Origin: Commensalibacter nepenthis
Lineage (GTDB): Bacteria > Pseudomonadota > Alphaproteobacteria > Acetobacterales > Acetobacteraceae
Assembly: GCF_029953305.1 (NCBI RefSeq)
Contig: NZ_JASBAN010000001.1
Location: forward strand, 1,387,501 to 1,451,500
Reading direction: 5' to 3'
Length of the DNA stretch: 64,000 nt
The translations under genes were made by a program, and so were the position numbers. The notes beneath the pieces were generated by a model. It was not told where the DNA came from, did no database searches, and saw only the letters and a program-made list of their open reading frames with translations. This document shows, piece after piece, positions 56,402 to 64,000 of the stretch. Numbering within the stretch: position 1 is the stretch's first letter; every line of letters starts with the position of its first letter.

Positions 56402-57247
56402 TTAGTATTTTTTAGCGGGTGGTGGTGCTAAATTCTCTGATTTAATATTACTATTATTTCCGCTTGGTGCCAGCTGAATGGCTCCAGAATCTATATCACT
56501 GTTATCGTCGTCCTGTTGCTTTTTGTTGCTTTTTATATTTGTTTTTTTGGTTGATCCTGTTGCTTCACTGCTTAGTTTCATAAGAATACGGCGCAATGGA
56601 TCGGCTCCTGAATTATTGACGCGCATTGCAATGACAATATCTTCTGGACCTACAGTTTCATTATAATAATTATGATTTGATTTGCTGTTAATTTTTAATT
56701 TAGAACCTTTCAAAGCAGCGCCTGCAAATAATCCAGAACTTTTTTGAATAGTATAAATATTGGATGCGCCGCTATCGGCACTACTATTAGCCGTTGCAGC
56801 GGTTGCAGAAGCACTGGCTCCCATTGTAAATTGGCTATCTAATAAGGAACGTAAGCTGGTTTCGTTCATCACAAATAACATGATTTCAGCATTCTCTACG
56901 CCTAATTGTATTCCAAAAGATCCGCTGGACATTTTATAAAAAGCGGGGCTAGACCATGATCCTTTGGCATCTCTGGATAGCAACACACAACTTCCCCCTG
57001 ATCCTCCGAAAACCAAAGAGATTCGAGTTACTGCTGGGCAAATCATAACTGCTCTGGCTTCTTTTAGACGGCTATAAAGATTATTGTCTGTAGAGACATT
57101 GCTGTAAATATCTTGGACTGCTAGGGTTGCATGATCGACCAAGGATTGTTCTGATTTTGTACTTGCATGTGCTGCATTGGAAATATTCATCCCAAATGCA
57201 GCAGTCATGCAGAGTAAAAAATATTTATAAAATTTCATTTGTTCCAT
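56402..57247 (-). CDS. Exported SYLF-domain (YSC84-type lipid-binding) protein
   Basis: 281 residues with a signal peptide (about 1-29, ending at AHA). The SYLF domain covers about 60-220: RLKEARAVMICPAVTRISLVFGGSGGSCVLLSRD is its start, with GSFGIQLGVENAEIMLFVMNE and SGLFAGAALKGSKL further on. Such domains bind phosphoinositides in eukaryotes; in bacteria their ligand is unknown. A Ser/Ala/Thr-rich segment (about 145-170) and a charged, Lys/Asp-rich C-terminus are extra to the core. It is the downstream neighbour of the SuhB-type gene. Confidence 0.85.
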   Translation of the reverse strand: MEQMKFYKYFLLCMTAAFGMNISNAAHASTKSEQSLVDHATLAVQDIYSNVSTDNNLYSRLKEARAVMICPAVTRISLVFGGSGGSCVLLSRDAKGSWSSPAFYKMSSGSFGIQLGVENAEIMLFVMNETSLRSLLDSQFTMGASASATAATANSSADSGASNIYTIQKSSGLFAGAALKGSKLKINSKSNHNYYNETVGPEDIVIAMRVNNSGADPLRRILMKLSSEATGSTKKTNIKSNKKQQDDDNSDIDSGAIQLAPSGNNSNIKSENLAPPPAKKY

Positions 57248-57281
57248 CTGTTAAACATAAAAAAATTTGAAAATAAAAGTA

Positions 57282-58076
57282 TTAAGCAGACTGTAAAGGG
57301 ATATTGACCGTTTTAGATAGAAGATCGGCTAATCCTGGTGCTGTGGTTAATATGGGAGTCGGCTGATGTAAACCACCATTTTCAAGGAAAGGTGAAGTTT
57401 TTGCCCCAGCCTCTTGTAATAAGACAAGTGCGGCAGCTACATCCCATAGATTGATTGCCATTTCAAAGTGCCCGTCTAATCTGCCACTGGCGACGTCGAC
57501 CAAAGACATTGTTCCAGAACCTAATGTGCGAATCATAGCGCCTGTTTCCAAGATAGCATTGGCGTGCTTTAAGAATTCTTCTCTTTTACTAACATGGCTC
57601 CAGCCTAGCTCAACCATTGCAATTTTGGGATCTGTGACAGGAGAGGCATGAATGCGCTGACCATTCATAAAAGCACCATGACCCAGTCTTGCGGTATAGA
57701 ATTCTTGAACAGGTGGGGCGGCAATAATTCCAAGGATTGGGGTGTTTCCTTCCATCAAACCAAGGGAAACGCACCATCTGTTACGACCTCTGGCGTAATT
57801 AGACGTGCCATCAATAGGATCAACGACCCATCTTAATGCACCGGTTCTGGTTTGTCCTTCTTCTTCACCTTGAAAGCCATCTTCTGGAAACAGTTTTTTA
57901 ATTTCTTGGGAAATGAAAGATTCTACTTTTCCGTCTGTTTCTGTTAACCAGTCTTGAGCATGTTTTAGCGAGCCCTGAGGCCCTCCTGGTGCTGGGCGCA
58001 TTGCCATAGCCATTTCAGCGGCTTTTTGAACAATAGTTTGTGCAGCGTCAAAGCGATGAGAAAGAGCATCCGTCAT
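57282..58076 (-). CDS. suhB: Inositol monophosphatase-family protein
   Basis: Mg2+-dependent phosphatase of the SuhB/IMPase family. 264 residues. Metal-binding residues are in GEEEGQ (Glu71/72) and WVVDPIDGTSNYARG (Asp86, Asp89). The C-terminal NLWDVAAALVLLQEAGA carries the last ligand. The family removes phosphate from inositol-phosphate, histidinol-phosphate or fructose-bisphosphate and also can bind transcription antitermination complexes. It lies 35 bases upstream of the SYLF gene on the same strand. Confidence 0.9.
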   Translation of the reverse strand: MTDALSHRFDAAQTIVQKAAEMAMAMRPAPGGPQGSLKHAQDWLTETDGKVESFISQEIKKLFPEDGFQGEEEGQTRTGALRWVVDPIDGTSNYARGRNRWCVSLGLMEGNTPILGIIAAPPVQEFYTARLGHGAFMNGQRIHASPVTDPKIAMVELGWSHVSKREEFLKHANAILETGAMIRTLGSGTMSLVDVASGRLDGHFEMAINLWDVAAALVLLQEAGAKTSPFLENGGLHQPTPILTTAPGLADLLSKTVNIPLQSA

Positions 58077-58319
58077 AATTAGGTTAACCTCGACAAAGAA
58101 ATTGTAATTTATATAATACCGATATTAATAATATCTTTTTTGCTGATCGTTAAGAAAATATGCTAAAACTAAATAAGATATATGATTTGTTTTTGAATAA
58201 ATGATGGCAATATTCGTTTTTTCAGTGTCGATTCTATGCTTTTTAAAGATGGATATCAATAAATATAAAACTCTACATATATAATTTAAAATAATTAAAA
58301 ATATTTTGGATGGAACAAA

Positions 58320-58619
58320 ATGTCACAAGAATTAAAAGTTATTGCAAAATGTGCTTTGCAATCCGATGCGTGGGAAGTAATTTCTACCGTTGTCAAAGAA
58401 TGTGTTGCTCAATCACGCAAAGAGGTGGGGAATCGCTTTTATACGGTTCATTTTGAACAAGGGAACCATAATCATATGGTGTTTATAGAACATTGGGACA
58501 GTCAATCAGCGCTTGATCTTCATATGAAGACAGAGCATTTCCAAAATTTGGTAAAGAAAGTTACCCCTTACCTAGAGCAACCCATGGAAGTGTCATTGTT
58601 GGAAGAAATTAAAGACTAA
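58320..58619 (+). CDS. Antibiotic biosynthesis monooxygenase (ABM) domain protein
   Basis: 99 residues. Dimeric alpha/beta barrel of the ABM/YgiN type: LKVIAKCALQSDAWEVISTVVKECV at the start, FYTVHFEQGNHNHMVFIEHWDSQSALDLHMKTEHF in the core, typical of quinol-type or stress-related monooxygenases without cofactor. It precedes the GINT1-N-like gene by 15 bases. Biological role unknown. Confidence 0.88.
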   Translation: MSQELKVIAKCALQSDAWEVISTVVKECVAQSRKEVGNRFYTVHFEQGNHNHMVFIEHWDSQSALDLHMKTEHFQNLVKKVTPYLEQPMEVSLLEEIKD

Positions 58620-58634
58620 GAGGATTATTGACGC

Positions 58635-59549
58635 GTGTCTATCTATGAGACGGATATTTGGCGTGTAGGGATTATTAAATCCCCAATGAAAACAGTTGTC
58701 TCCCAAGGGATTCGTGCTGTACATTGGTTGAATAAAGAGCCAAGCTTTCGATTTTTGGCCGACCCTTTTGGATTACATCAGGACAATAAATTCTATATTT
58801 TTGCTGAAGGGTACGATTACAAAGATCGTCATGGGCGTATAGAGGTTTTAATCCTTGACGAAGCATTGCATCTTTTGGATAGAACTGTGGTGTTGCAAGA
58901 GCCATGGCATTTGTCTTATCCGATGATTATCAAAGATCAAGGACAGATTTATATGCTGCCAGAGGCATATAAGTCGGGCAGAACAACATTGTACAAAGCG
59001 AAATGTTTCCCTTATCAATGGGAATCTGTATCAGAGTTTATTTTTCCAGAAATAGCTATTGATCCTAGTGTCTTTTTTCATAATGGTTTATGGTGGATGT
59101 TTTATACGCCAGCCGATTCAGGATATAGCCGTCAAAGTGTTTTATCTGTTGCTTATTCTGAGAATTTATTAGGACCTTGGCAGCCACATTCTCAAAACCC
59201 TGTTCGTATTACGCCGTCTAGTTCTCGACCTGGTGGAAATGTCTTGGTTACAGATTCCGAGATTTTTTTGCCGACGCAAGATTGCACAATGACCTATGGG
59301 GGTGGAATATCTTTTTTAAAGATTAGTCATTTGACCTCAGAAAAATTTGAAGCGCATTGTGTGAAAAAAATTACAGCAGACGCGACGGCTTTTGGATCAT
59401 ATTGTCAAGGAATACATACATTAAGCGCACTAGGAGAGTATACATTAATTGATGCTAAGAGAATGGATCAATCTGTGTTAAAACGATTGAAAATTGATGC
59501 TCTGTTTCATTCAAGAAAAAAGTTAGGTGCTTTGTATATGAATGATTGA
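58635..59549 (+). CDS. Protein like the N-terminal domain of glucosamine inositolphosphorylceramide transferase 1
   Basis: 304 residues from a GTG start. The pattern FLADPFGLHQDNKFYIFAEG, with a five-bladed beta-propeller layout, then LSYPMIIKDQGQIYMLPEAY, DPSVFFHNGLWWMFYT, and the SRPGGNVL segment, is that of the plant GINT1 N-terminal domain family, also seen in bacterial sugar-transfer loci. No GT-A or GT-B motif, so it is likely a partner or a hydrolase-like domain rather than a complete glycosyltransferase. It converges with the GT4 gene of the lptFG operon and follows the ABM gene. Confidence 0.75.
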   Translation: MSIYETDIWRVGIIKSPMKTVVSQGIRAVHWLNKEPSFRFLADPFGLHQDNKFYIFAEGYDYKDRHGRIEVLILDEALHLLDRTVVLQEPWHLSYPMIIKDQGQIYMLPEAYKSGRTTLYKAKCFPYQWESVSEFIFPEIAIDPSVFFHNGLWWMFYTPADSGYSRQSVLSVAYSENLLGPWQPHSQNPVRITPSSSRPGGNVLVTDSEIFLPTQDCTMTYGGGISFLKISHLTSEKFEAHCVKKITADATAFGSYCQGIHTLSALGEYTLIDAKRMDQSVLKRLKIDALFHSRKKLGALYMND

Positions 59550-59575
59550 GGATACTCAAAAATATTCTTGTGATG

Positions 59576-60664
59576 TTATCGTGGAGAAAATTGTTCCATT
59601 CGATCAAAGATTACTCGACCAATCCTATTAAAATGTTCTTCAGAAAAAATATTCATGACGGTCTGTCTTGCAAGTTGACCCATAGGATAAAGTAATTCTG
59701 GTTTTTGTAACAGTGTATATAAAGCATTTGCCAATGAAACAGGATCATTTGGTTCAACGGTCAGACCTGTTTGATTTTCTTGAATTGTAAAGGGAATCTC
59801 GCCGACTTTACTTGCAATAACGGGCAACCCTGCTGCCATTGCTTCGTGAGCTGCAATGCAAAACCCTTCTGAACGAGAGGGCTGAATATATAAATGATAC
59901 TGAGCAAGGGTTCGCCCAGTATGAGGCGTAAACCCTGTTAGCTTGATTTGATCTTCTAAATGGTACTGTTGAATTAGCGTTTGCAGTCTTTCATACTCTA
60001 TACCTTCCCCATAAATGGAAATCTTGTAAGGAGGAACATGAGGATATCGATTCAATAGATGGCATGCTTTAATTAAAACGTCATACCCCTTTACGGGATG
60101 CAACCTCCCCATAGAGGTAATTTGAATAATTTGTCCTTGTTCCCATGCATTCGCTTTGGGTGTATCAGGAGATGTTTTAAAAATTGGCCAAGTGATGATG
60201 TTTTCATCGGATATTTTAAGGCGCTGTTGCGTTAAATTCGTTACTTTGTTCGAATCACCAATCCATAATTTTGATAAAGAACGTGTCGCTTTTAAAAGTC
60301 TTAAATTCCATGGTTTCAGATATGCTGCATGTTGCCAACTGATAACAGGGATATTTAATTGCAATCCAGCCAATTGTCCCAATAATGTAGCTCTGGTTAA
60401 AGACGTCCATAAATGTGTTGGCTGATAGGTTCTGAGTTGTTGTTGAAGCCATAAAAAACTCTGAATATGATCTTTTAAACCGCCCTCTCTAACTACAACG
60501 GGTAAACATGCTTTATGTATTGCAGGTAATGCTTTACCATCTTTTTGGGCAAGGGTAAAGATTTTGACTTCTGCCCCATAATCCCGCATCAATGATAAAA
60601 TTGCAGGAATAGGAAAAGCAGCCCCGCCACCTTCCATGGAATTGATGATGTAAGCGATACGCAT
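59576..60664 (-). CDS. GT4-family glycosyltransferase
   Basis: 362 residues, GT-B fold. The N-terminal domain begins RIAYIINSMEGGGAA, and the C-terminal domain has the donor-site RSEGFCIAAHEAMAAGLPVIAS pattern (E-x7-E). No membrane segment. Such enzymes transfer a hexose or related sugar to a lipid-linked or head-group acceptor. It lies 7 bases after the nucleotidyltransferase gene and is the last gene of lptF-lptG-hydroxylase-NTase-GT4. Confidence 0.92.
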   Translation of the reverse strand: MRIAYIINSMEGGGAAFPIPAILSLMRDYGAEVKIFTLAQKDGKALPAIHKACLPVVVREGGLKDHIQSFLWLQQQLRTYQPTHLWTSLTRATLLGQLAGLQLNIPVISWQHAAYLKPWNLRLLKATRSLSKLWIGDSNKVTNLTQQRLKISDENIITWPIFKTSPDTPKANAWEQGQIIQITSMGRLHPVKGYDVLIKACHLLNRYPHVPPYKISIYGEGIEYERLQTLIQQYHLEDQIKLTGFTPHTGRTLAQYHLYIQPSRSEGFCIAAHEAMAAGLPVIASKVGEIPFTIQENQTGLTVEPNDPVSLANALYTLLQKPELLYPMGQLARQTVMNIFSEEHFNRIGRVIFDRMEQFSPR

Positions 60665-60671
60665 GAGTATA

Positions 60672-61436
60672 CTAATTTTGCATAAGAATACGAACGATTT
60701 TTAAATCTTCAGGTTTATCCACATCAACCGCAGCTTGCCCCCATGGCATTAACACAAAATGTGTTTTGGCTTTGGTGAGTTTGTAGATCCTTTTTTTAAG
60801 GGCATTTCTGGTTAAGCATTTTAATAAATATCTTAAAATGATCTTATATCCTAATAAATACCCCATTTTAACGGGTTTCTTACGATGTTTTTCAAGTGTT
60901 TGCCATAATCTTGCGACTTGTATGGCTTGAGGGGTTCTGAATAAAAAAAGATTACATCCTGAAAAAGAACCATCAGCAAGATTGATATAAGTCCTGCGTG
61001 TATTCGGGACATCAGATTCGATTTGTTCTTTTAATGCAATACCAACAGCAATATCACATTTTGTTAGTTCAGCTTCATTTAAAAAATGGCTGACCCACTC
61101 TAGTTGTAATAGGGGATTGTCTGCCGTGGTGACGAGCAATGGTGTCCCAAGTGTTTCAATGGCTTGAATGACACTGTCGCTGGGTCCTAAGGCAGCAGGT
61201 AAATATTGAATATATTCAGGAAGTATCTCTTGAACAATGGATTGTTGTTCAATGGTAACGGCAATTTTATTAATAATATTTAGTTTGGATAAGGTTTGGA
61301 CAACATATTCAATCATAGGTCGTCCTAGAATAGGTAAGATGGCTTTATGAGAAACGTGAGCTTGTTTTGCCAAAGGGTCTTGTTGACCTTCTCTGGAGCC
61401 AGCCAGTATCAAAGCATTAACAGATTCACGTTCCAT
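60672..61436 (-). CDS. Nucleotidyltransferase-family protein (MobA/IspD-like)
   Basis: 254 residues. The NTP-binding start is ALILAGSREGQQ, the catalytic Lys follows in SHKAILPILGRPMIEYVV, and the metal-binding Asp is in VTTADNPLL. The C-terminus PWGQAAVDVDKPEDLKIV is typical of sugar- or alditol-phosphate nucleotidyltransferases. The activated group (for example CDP- or UDP-sugar, or CDP-inositol) cannot be deduced. It sits between the hydroxylase and GT4 genes with gaps of 9 and 7 bases, so it probably supplies the donor to GT4. Confidence 0.85.
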   Translation of the reverse strand: MERESVNALILAGSREGQQDPLAKQAHVSHKAILPILGRPMIEYVVQTLSKLNIINKIAVTIEQQSIVQEILPEYIQYLPAALGPSDSVIQAIETLGTPLLVTTADNPLLQLEWVSHFLNEAELTKCDIAVGIALKEQIESDVPNTRRTYINLADGSFSGCNLFLFRTPQAIQVARLWQTLEKHRKKPVKMGYLLGYKIILRYLLKCLTRNALKKRIYKLTKAKTHFVLMPWGQAAVDVDKPEDLKIVRILMQN

Positions 61437-61445
61437 ATTATAATC

Positions 61446-62270
61446 CTAAGCTGCCTTTTGTTCCTGATGTGTAGATGATTTTTTTTGTTCACGAAAATTA
61501 GACCCTTCGGGACGATCACGAGGAGGGGATCCAGTTTTCAACATAACCCAAGGATAGCGTTCTGCTTCTTTGATATCATATCCTATGTTGAACACGGTTG
61601 GGCTACGAGGGCGGCTTTTCGCATCTGTGTAGAAAGTACCAAAAACTCTATCCCAGAAATAGTTTGTAATGCCGTAGTTACCTTTTTCAAAGTGAAAATG
61701 ATGCATGATATGTAGCTGTTTGATACGCAATACATAGTGGGACTTTGGTTTATACCCAAGATGTTGAATACAATGAAAAAACTCGTAAAAACAAGCCATG
61801 TATATTGCCGTTCCAATGGCAGCAAAAGCACCTGGTACCCCACCAACAGCCAGTCCAATTCCACCGCCCACAATAATGATCGTTGGGATTGTGTTTAAAG
61901 GGGAACCAAACAGAACATTCAAAAGATGTGGGTCTTGGTGATGGTCAAAGTGAATCCTTTTCCACAAAGAGGCTGTCCATTTAATTTGGTATAAAAAAGT
62001 AGCATGCATAATCCAACGATGGATAATATACCAAATTAAAGGGAAGCCCAAAATCATAACAATAGTTGAAGCCAGGACGGGCATCCATCCTGTGAATGTA
62101 TAGTAGATACCTACAATACAGGCAAGAATAAGGCTAAAGTAAAGCAAAATGGTGCCGTGTGTTAAATAGGCTACCCACAGTTCCTTTAGATTCATTTTTC
62201 CTAAATCATAACTGCGCCCAGAGCGTAGTTCTTGATTGCGCATAATCTGAAAGATAGATTGGCTTTTCAT
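61446..62270 (-). CDS. Fatty acid hydroxylase/sterol desaturase-family membrane enzyme
   Basis: 274 residues with three to four membrane segments. The di-iron histidine boxes are complete: His84-x4-His89, His107-x2-His110-His111, His166-x3-His170, His187-x2-His190-His191. This family hydroxylates or desaturates fatty acyl chains, sphingoid bases, sterols or carotenoids. The gene overlaps lptG by four bases (ATGA), and so is translationally coupled to an LPS permease gene. A lipid of the outer membrane is the likely substrate; identity unknown. Confidence 0.9.
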   Translation of the reverse strand: MKSQSIFQIMRNQELRSGRSYDLGKMNLKELWVAYLTHGTILLYFSLILACIVGIYYTFTGWMPVLASTIVMILGFPLIWYIIHRWIMHATFLYQIKWTASLWKRIHFDHHQDPHLLNVLFGSPLNTIPTIIIVGGGIGLAVGGVPGAFAAIGTAIYMACFYEFFHCIQHLGYKPKSHYVLRIKQLHIMHHFHFEKGNYGITNYFWDRVFGTFYTDAKSRPRSPTVFNIGYDIKEAERYPWVMLKTGSPPRDRPEGSNFREQKKSSTHQEQKAA

Positions 62271-63367
62271 GTTTTTTCTTCAATCATTAAAATAATAGCA
62301 CTGGCTGCTAAGATAAATATTAACAGTGAGGGAATAACTGCAATAGGCGCTGGTAATGTTCCAGCTTTTCCCAAAGCGCGTAGAACTTCCTGAAAAATAA
62401 TAAACAACAATCCAGCTCCTAAACAATATACAGGCAACCAGCTTTTTAATCCAGCTCTTGGAGGGATTGAGGTAACGGGGATGGCAATAATTAACATAAC
62501 GATGAACATAATGGGGATGAATAATCGCGCCCAAATGGTTGTTTTAATCGTATTTGTAGGTACTCGAAATGGCTCTGCTGCATTAGATAGTTGATTTAGC
62601 ATTGTTTGTAAAGACTGGGGTAGGGAAGGCATGGAAAGTCCTACCAATGCACGTGGTGTTAAAGATGTGTCCCAAATCATCTCTTCGGGTTTGGTCAATT
62701 TTGTAAATTCCAAGGGAACGCCAGGCGCAATATGTAATGCTTTGGCATTGGAAAGATTCCATTGTTTGTTGGTATATTGCGCTGTTTCTGCGCTGAAAAT
62801 AGATTCTAGATGAGACAAATCTTTGCGTTTGTAAATGGTCACCCCTTTGATCATATTGCCACCATAAGCGATATAATCAACACTAATGATATCGAGATTT
62901 TGATAGAAATAAAATCCTTTGCCTTTTTCAGGCGTAGGGTCTGTTTTATTCCACCAAATTGCTAAATTTAACTCTGATCTTGGTGTAATTTGGTCATGAA
63001 AAATAAAACAAATAACCCCAAGTAATAAGGTTGCAGGCAATAATTTGCTTATAAATCCAACAGAAGATAATCCTGCGGCTTTTAAAATAGTGACCTCATT
63101 ATTCAATGTCAGTTGCGTCAACATCACAATCGTACCGATTAACATACTCAGGGGTAAAACAGAGCTAAATAATAAAGGTAATCGCAATCCCATATAGTGC
63201 GCAATTCCTATCCATCCTAAATGCCTTGCCAGAATAGGAGACATTTGTTCAAGAAGGGTTAATGCTTCCATAATAATGGTAAACAGAACAGCAGTGCCTA
63301 AAACGATACTTAATAATCGTAGCGAAAGATAAATAATTAATTGATGTCGCCTAAACATATTGTTCAT
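62267..63367 (-). CDS. lptG: LPS export ABC transporter permease LptG
   Basis: 366 residues of the YjgP/YjgQ family. N- and C-terminal membrane segments (about 12-35, 60-80, 100-120; 275-360) flank a large periplasmic domain (about 130-265) with a beta-jellyroll. LPLLFSSVLPLSMLIGTI and NEVTILKAAGLSS are family hallmarks. It forms the inner-membrane core of the LptB2FG complex with LptF. Its start overlaps the lptF stop by one base and its stop overlaps the hydroxylase start by four. Confidence 0.93.
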   Translation of the reverse strand: MNNMFRRHQLIIYLSLRLLSIVLGTAVLFTIIMEALTLLEQMSPILARHLGWIGIAHYMGLRLPLLFSSVLPLSMLIGTIVMLTQLTLNNEVTILKAAGLSSVGFISKLLPATLLLGVICFIFHDQITPRSELNLAIWWNKTDPTPEKGKGFYFYQNLDIISVDYIAYGGNMIKGVTIYKRKDLSHLESIFSAETAQYTNKQWNLSNAKALHIAPGVPLEFTKLTKPEEMIWDTSLTPRALVGLSMPSLPQSLQTMLNQLSNAAEPFRVPTNTIKTTIWARLFIPIMFIVMLIIAIPVTSIPPRAGLKSWLPVYCLGAGLLFIIFQEVLRALGKAGTLPAPIAVIPSLLIFILAASAIILMIEEKT

Positions 63368-64000
63368 TATTTACCCATATGCTTTGATGAACGTTTGAAT
63401 AAGAAAATAAAAAGATACTGTAAATTACCACTTTTAAATAATAATATAGTATAGCACATGATAAAAAATAGAAACAAAGGTATCCATAATGTAATAAAGG
63501 CTGAATGATGCCCCGTAGCAACGAGTTCAGTGCCAAATTGTTGGATATGGTCATATGCTAATAACGTGATTGCTGCGATACCTAGTCCCCTGTTACGCTT
63601 TTTACGTTTTTTCATAATAGCCAGTCCAGTTGCAAGGATGGGAATACCAAGAATGGATAAAGCCCTGACAAGTCGAAAATGGAATTCTGCTCTCATGTCG
63701 GCAATAGAGGTAGAGTTGGTATGGTGGCGTAATTGTTGAAATAATTCTGTAATGGTGAGCTCTCGCTCATCATCCCCGCGTTCACGGAAGGTTACTTTTT
63801 TACCTTGCTGTTTTAAGTTTTTTTCAGCTTTCGTAAAGTCAGTAATATTGTTCTTGTTGTTTGAATTTAAAGTCAGATTTTGTCCGTTATACAAATTAAG
63901 TTGTATTTTAGAGCGGTTTTGAACTGTATAAAAAGAGCCTGATGCAGCAACGATGATATGTTCAGTGGTTTTGTTTTTAACCTTATCTAGTGCTTTTTGC
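63367..64000 (-). CDS. lptF: LPS export ABC transporter permease LptF (partial, N-terminus off the right edge)
   Basis: The reading frame is open to the window edge on the minus strand, so only the C-terminal 210 residues or so are seen. They include the end of the periplasmic domain and the C-terminal membrane bundle with AEFHFRLVRALSILGIPILATGLAI, the characteristic RFHWRL-type segment of the family (here EFHFRL). Partner of LptG in LPS export. It is the first gene of the five-gene minus-strand operon. Truncation is from the window limit. Confidence 0.9.
   Translation of the reverse strand, partial: QKALDKVKNKTTEHIIVAASGSFYTVQNRSKIQLNLYNGQNLTLNSNNKNNITDFTKAEKNLKQQGKKVTFRERGDDERELTITELFQQLRHHTNSTSIADMRAEFHFRLVRALSILGIPILATGLAIMKKRKKRNRGLGIAAITLLAYDHIQQFGTELVATGHHSAFITLWIPLFLFFIMCYTILLFKSGNLQYLFIFLFKRSSKHMGK

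Noticed and set aside
1-64000. tRNA, rRNA, CRISPR array, insertion sequence or prophage
   Set aside because: None of the expected sequence patterns (T-loop GGTTCGA context, regular spaced repeats, transposase motifs, terminal inverted repeats) was seen on either strand.

Overview
The window is an AT-rich (roughly 38-40% G+C by eye), densely coded bacterial chromosome segment with housekeeping genes on both strands. It carries a complete succinate dehydrogenase and 2-oxoglutarate dehydrogenase gene set, a full hopanoid core operon (hpnA, hpnB, hpnC, hpnD, hpnE, shc, hpnG plus divergent hpnL), DUF3126 and LPS export permeases. Together these point to an alphaproteobacterium of the Acetobacteraceae. 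The low G+C together with a complete-looking TCA branch suggests a Commensalibacter-like insect symbiont; this assignment is inference, not proven by a marker gene. No rRNA, tRNA, CRISPR array, insertion sequence or prophage was recognised.

Layout. 1-3333 (minus): sdhC-sdhD-sdhA-sdhB, with sdhB cut by the left edge. 3334-4537: a gene-poor, very AT-rich patch with a broken gene and one small orphan. 4602-12889: asd, zapE, then sucA-sucB-lpd, in which the E3 carries its own lipoyl domain. 12971-19144: an L,D-transpeptidase, DUF3126, DUF2939, an SH3 protein, pyruvate kinase and a hybrid histidine kinase. 19321-19398: a possible short RNA with its own promoter and terminator. 19579-30037: tyrC, hpnL and the hopanoid operon, closed by a long perfect hairpin. 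30103-38869: LOG phosphoribohydrolase, MFS transporter, M20 dipeptidase, MetF-like protein, VirB1-like transglycosylase, a repeat protein with a histone-H1-like tail, folD, a dicarboxylate symporter, a NUDIX hydrolase and secB. 39240-41598: lapA-pyrF-trpF-GNAT. 42114-46044: a copper locus (cysteine-less HMA membrane protein, copZ, copA and two tandem paralogous secreted proteins). 46088-51808: bioB, an acyl-CoA hydrolase-like gene, and a four-gene run of ferritin-like protein, cytosolic OpuAC-like protein, methyltransferase and YdcF. 51848-56368: fabD-fabG-acpP-fabF-mltG. 56402-64000: SYLF protein, SuhB-type phosphatase, ABM protein, a GINT1-N-like protein, and a tight minus-strand operon lptF-lptG-fatty acid hydroxylase-nucleotidyltransferase-GT4 cut by the right edge.

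How it fits together. Large parts of the window concern the cell envelope: hopanoid synthesis (FPP to squalene to hopene and side-chain processing), fatty acid synthesis, peptidoglycan enzymes (L,D-transpeptidase, MltG, VirB1-like) and LPS export. The most intriguing unexplained unit is at the right end. There a histidine-box lipid hydroxylase, a sugar/alditol-type nucleotidyltransferase and a GT4 glycosyltransferase are translationally linked to lptFG. A SuhB-type inositol-phosphatase-family gene and a protein resembling the N-terminal domain of glucosamine inositolphosphorylceramide transferase lie alongside. This could be an undescribed glycolipid or modified lipid-A/sphingolipid head-group pathway; that reading is an inference from context.
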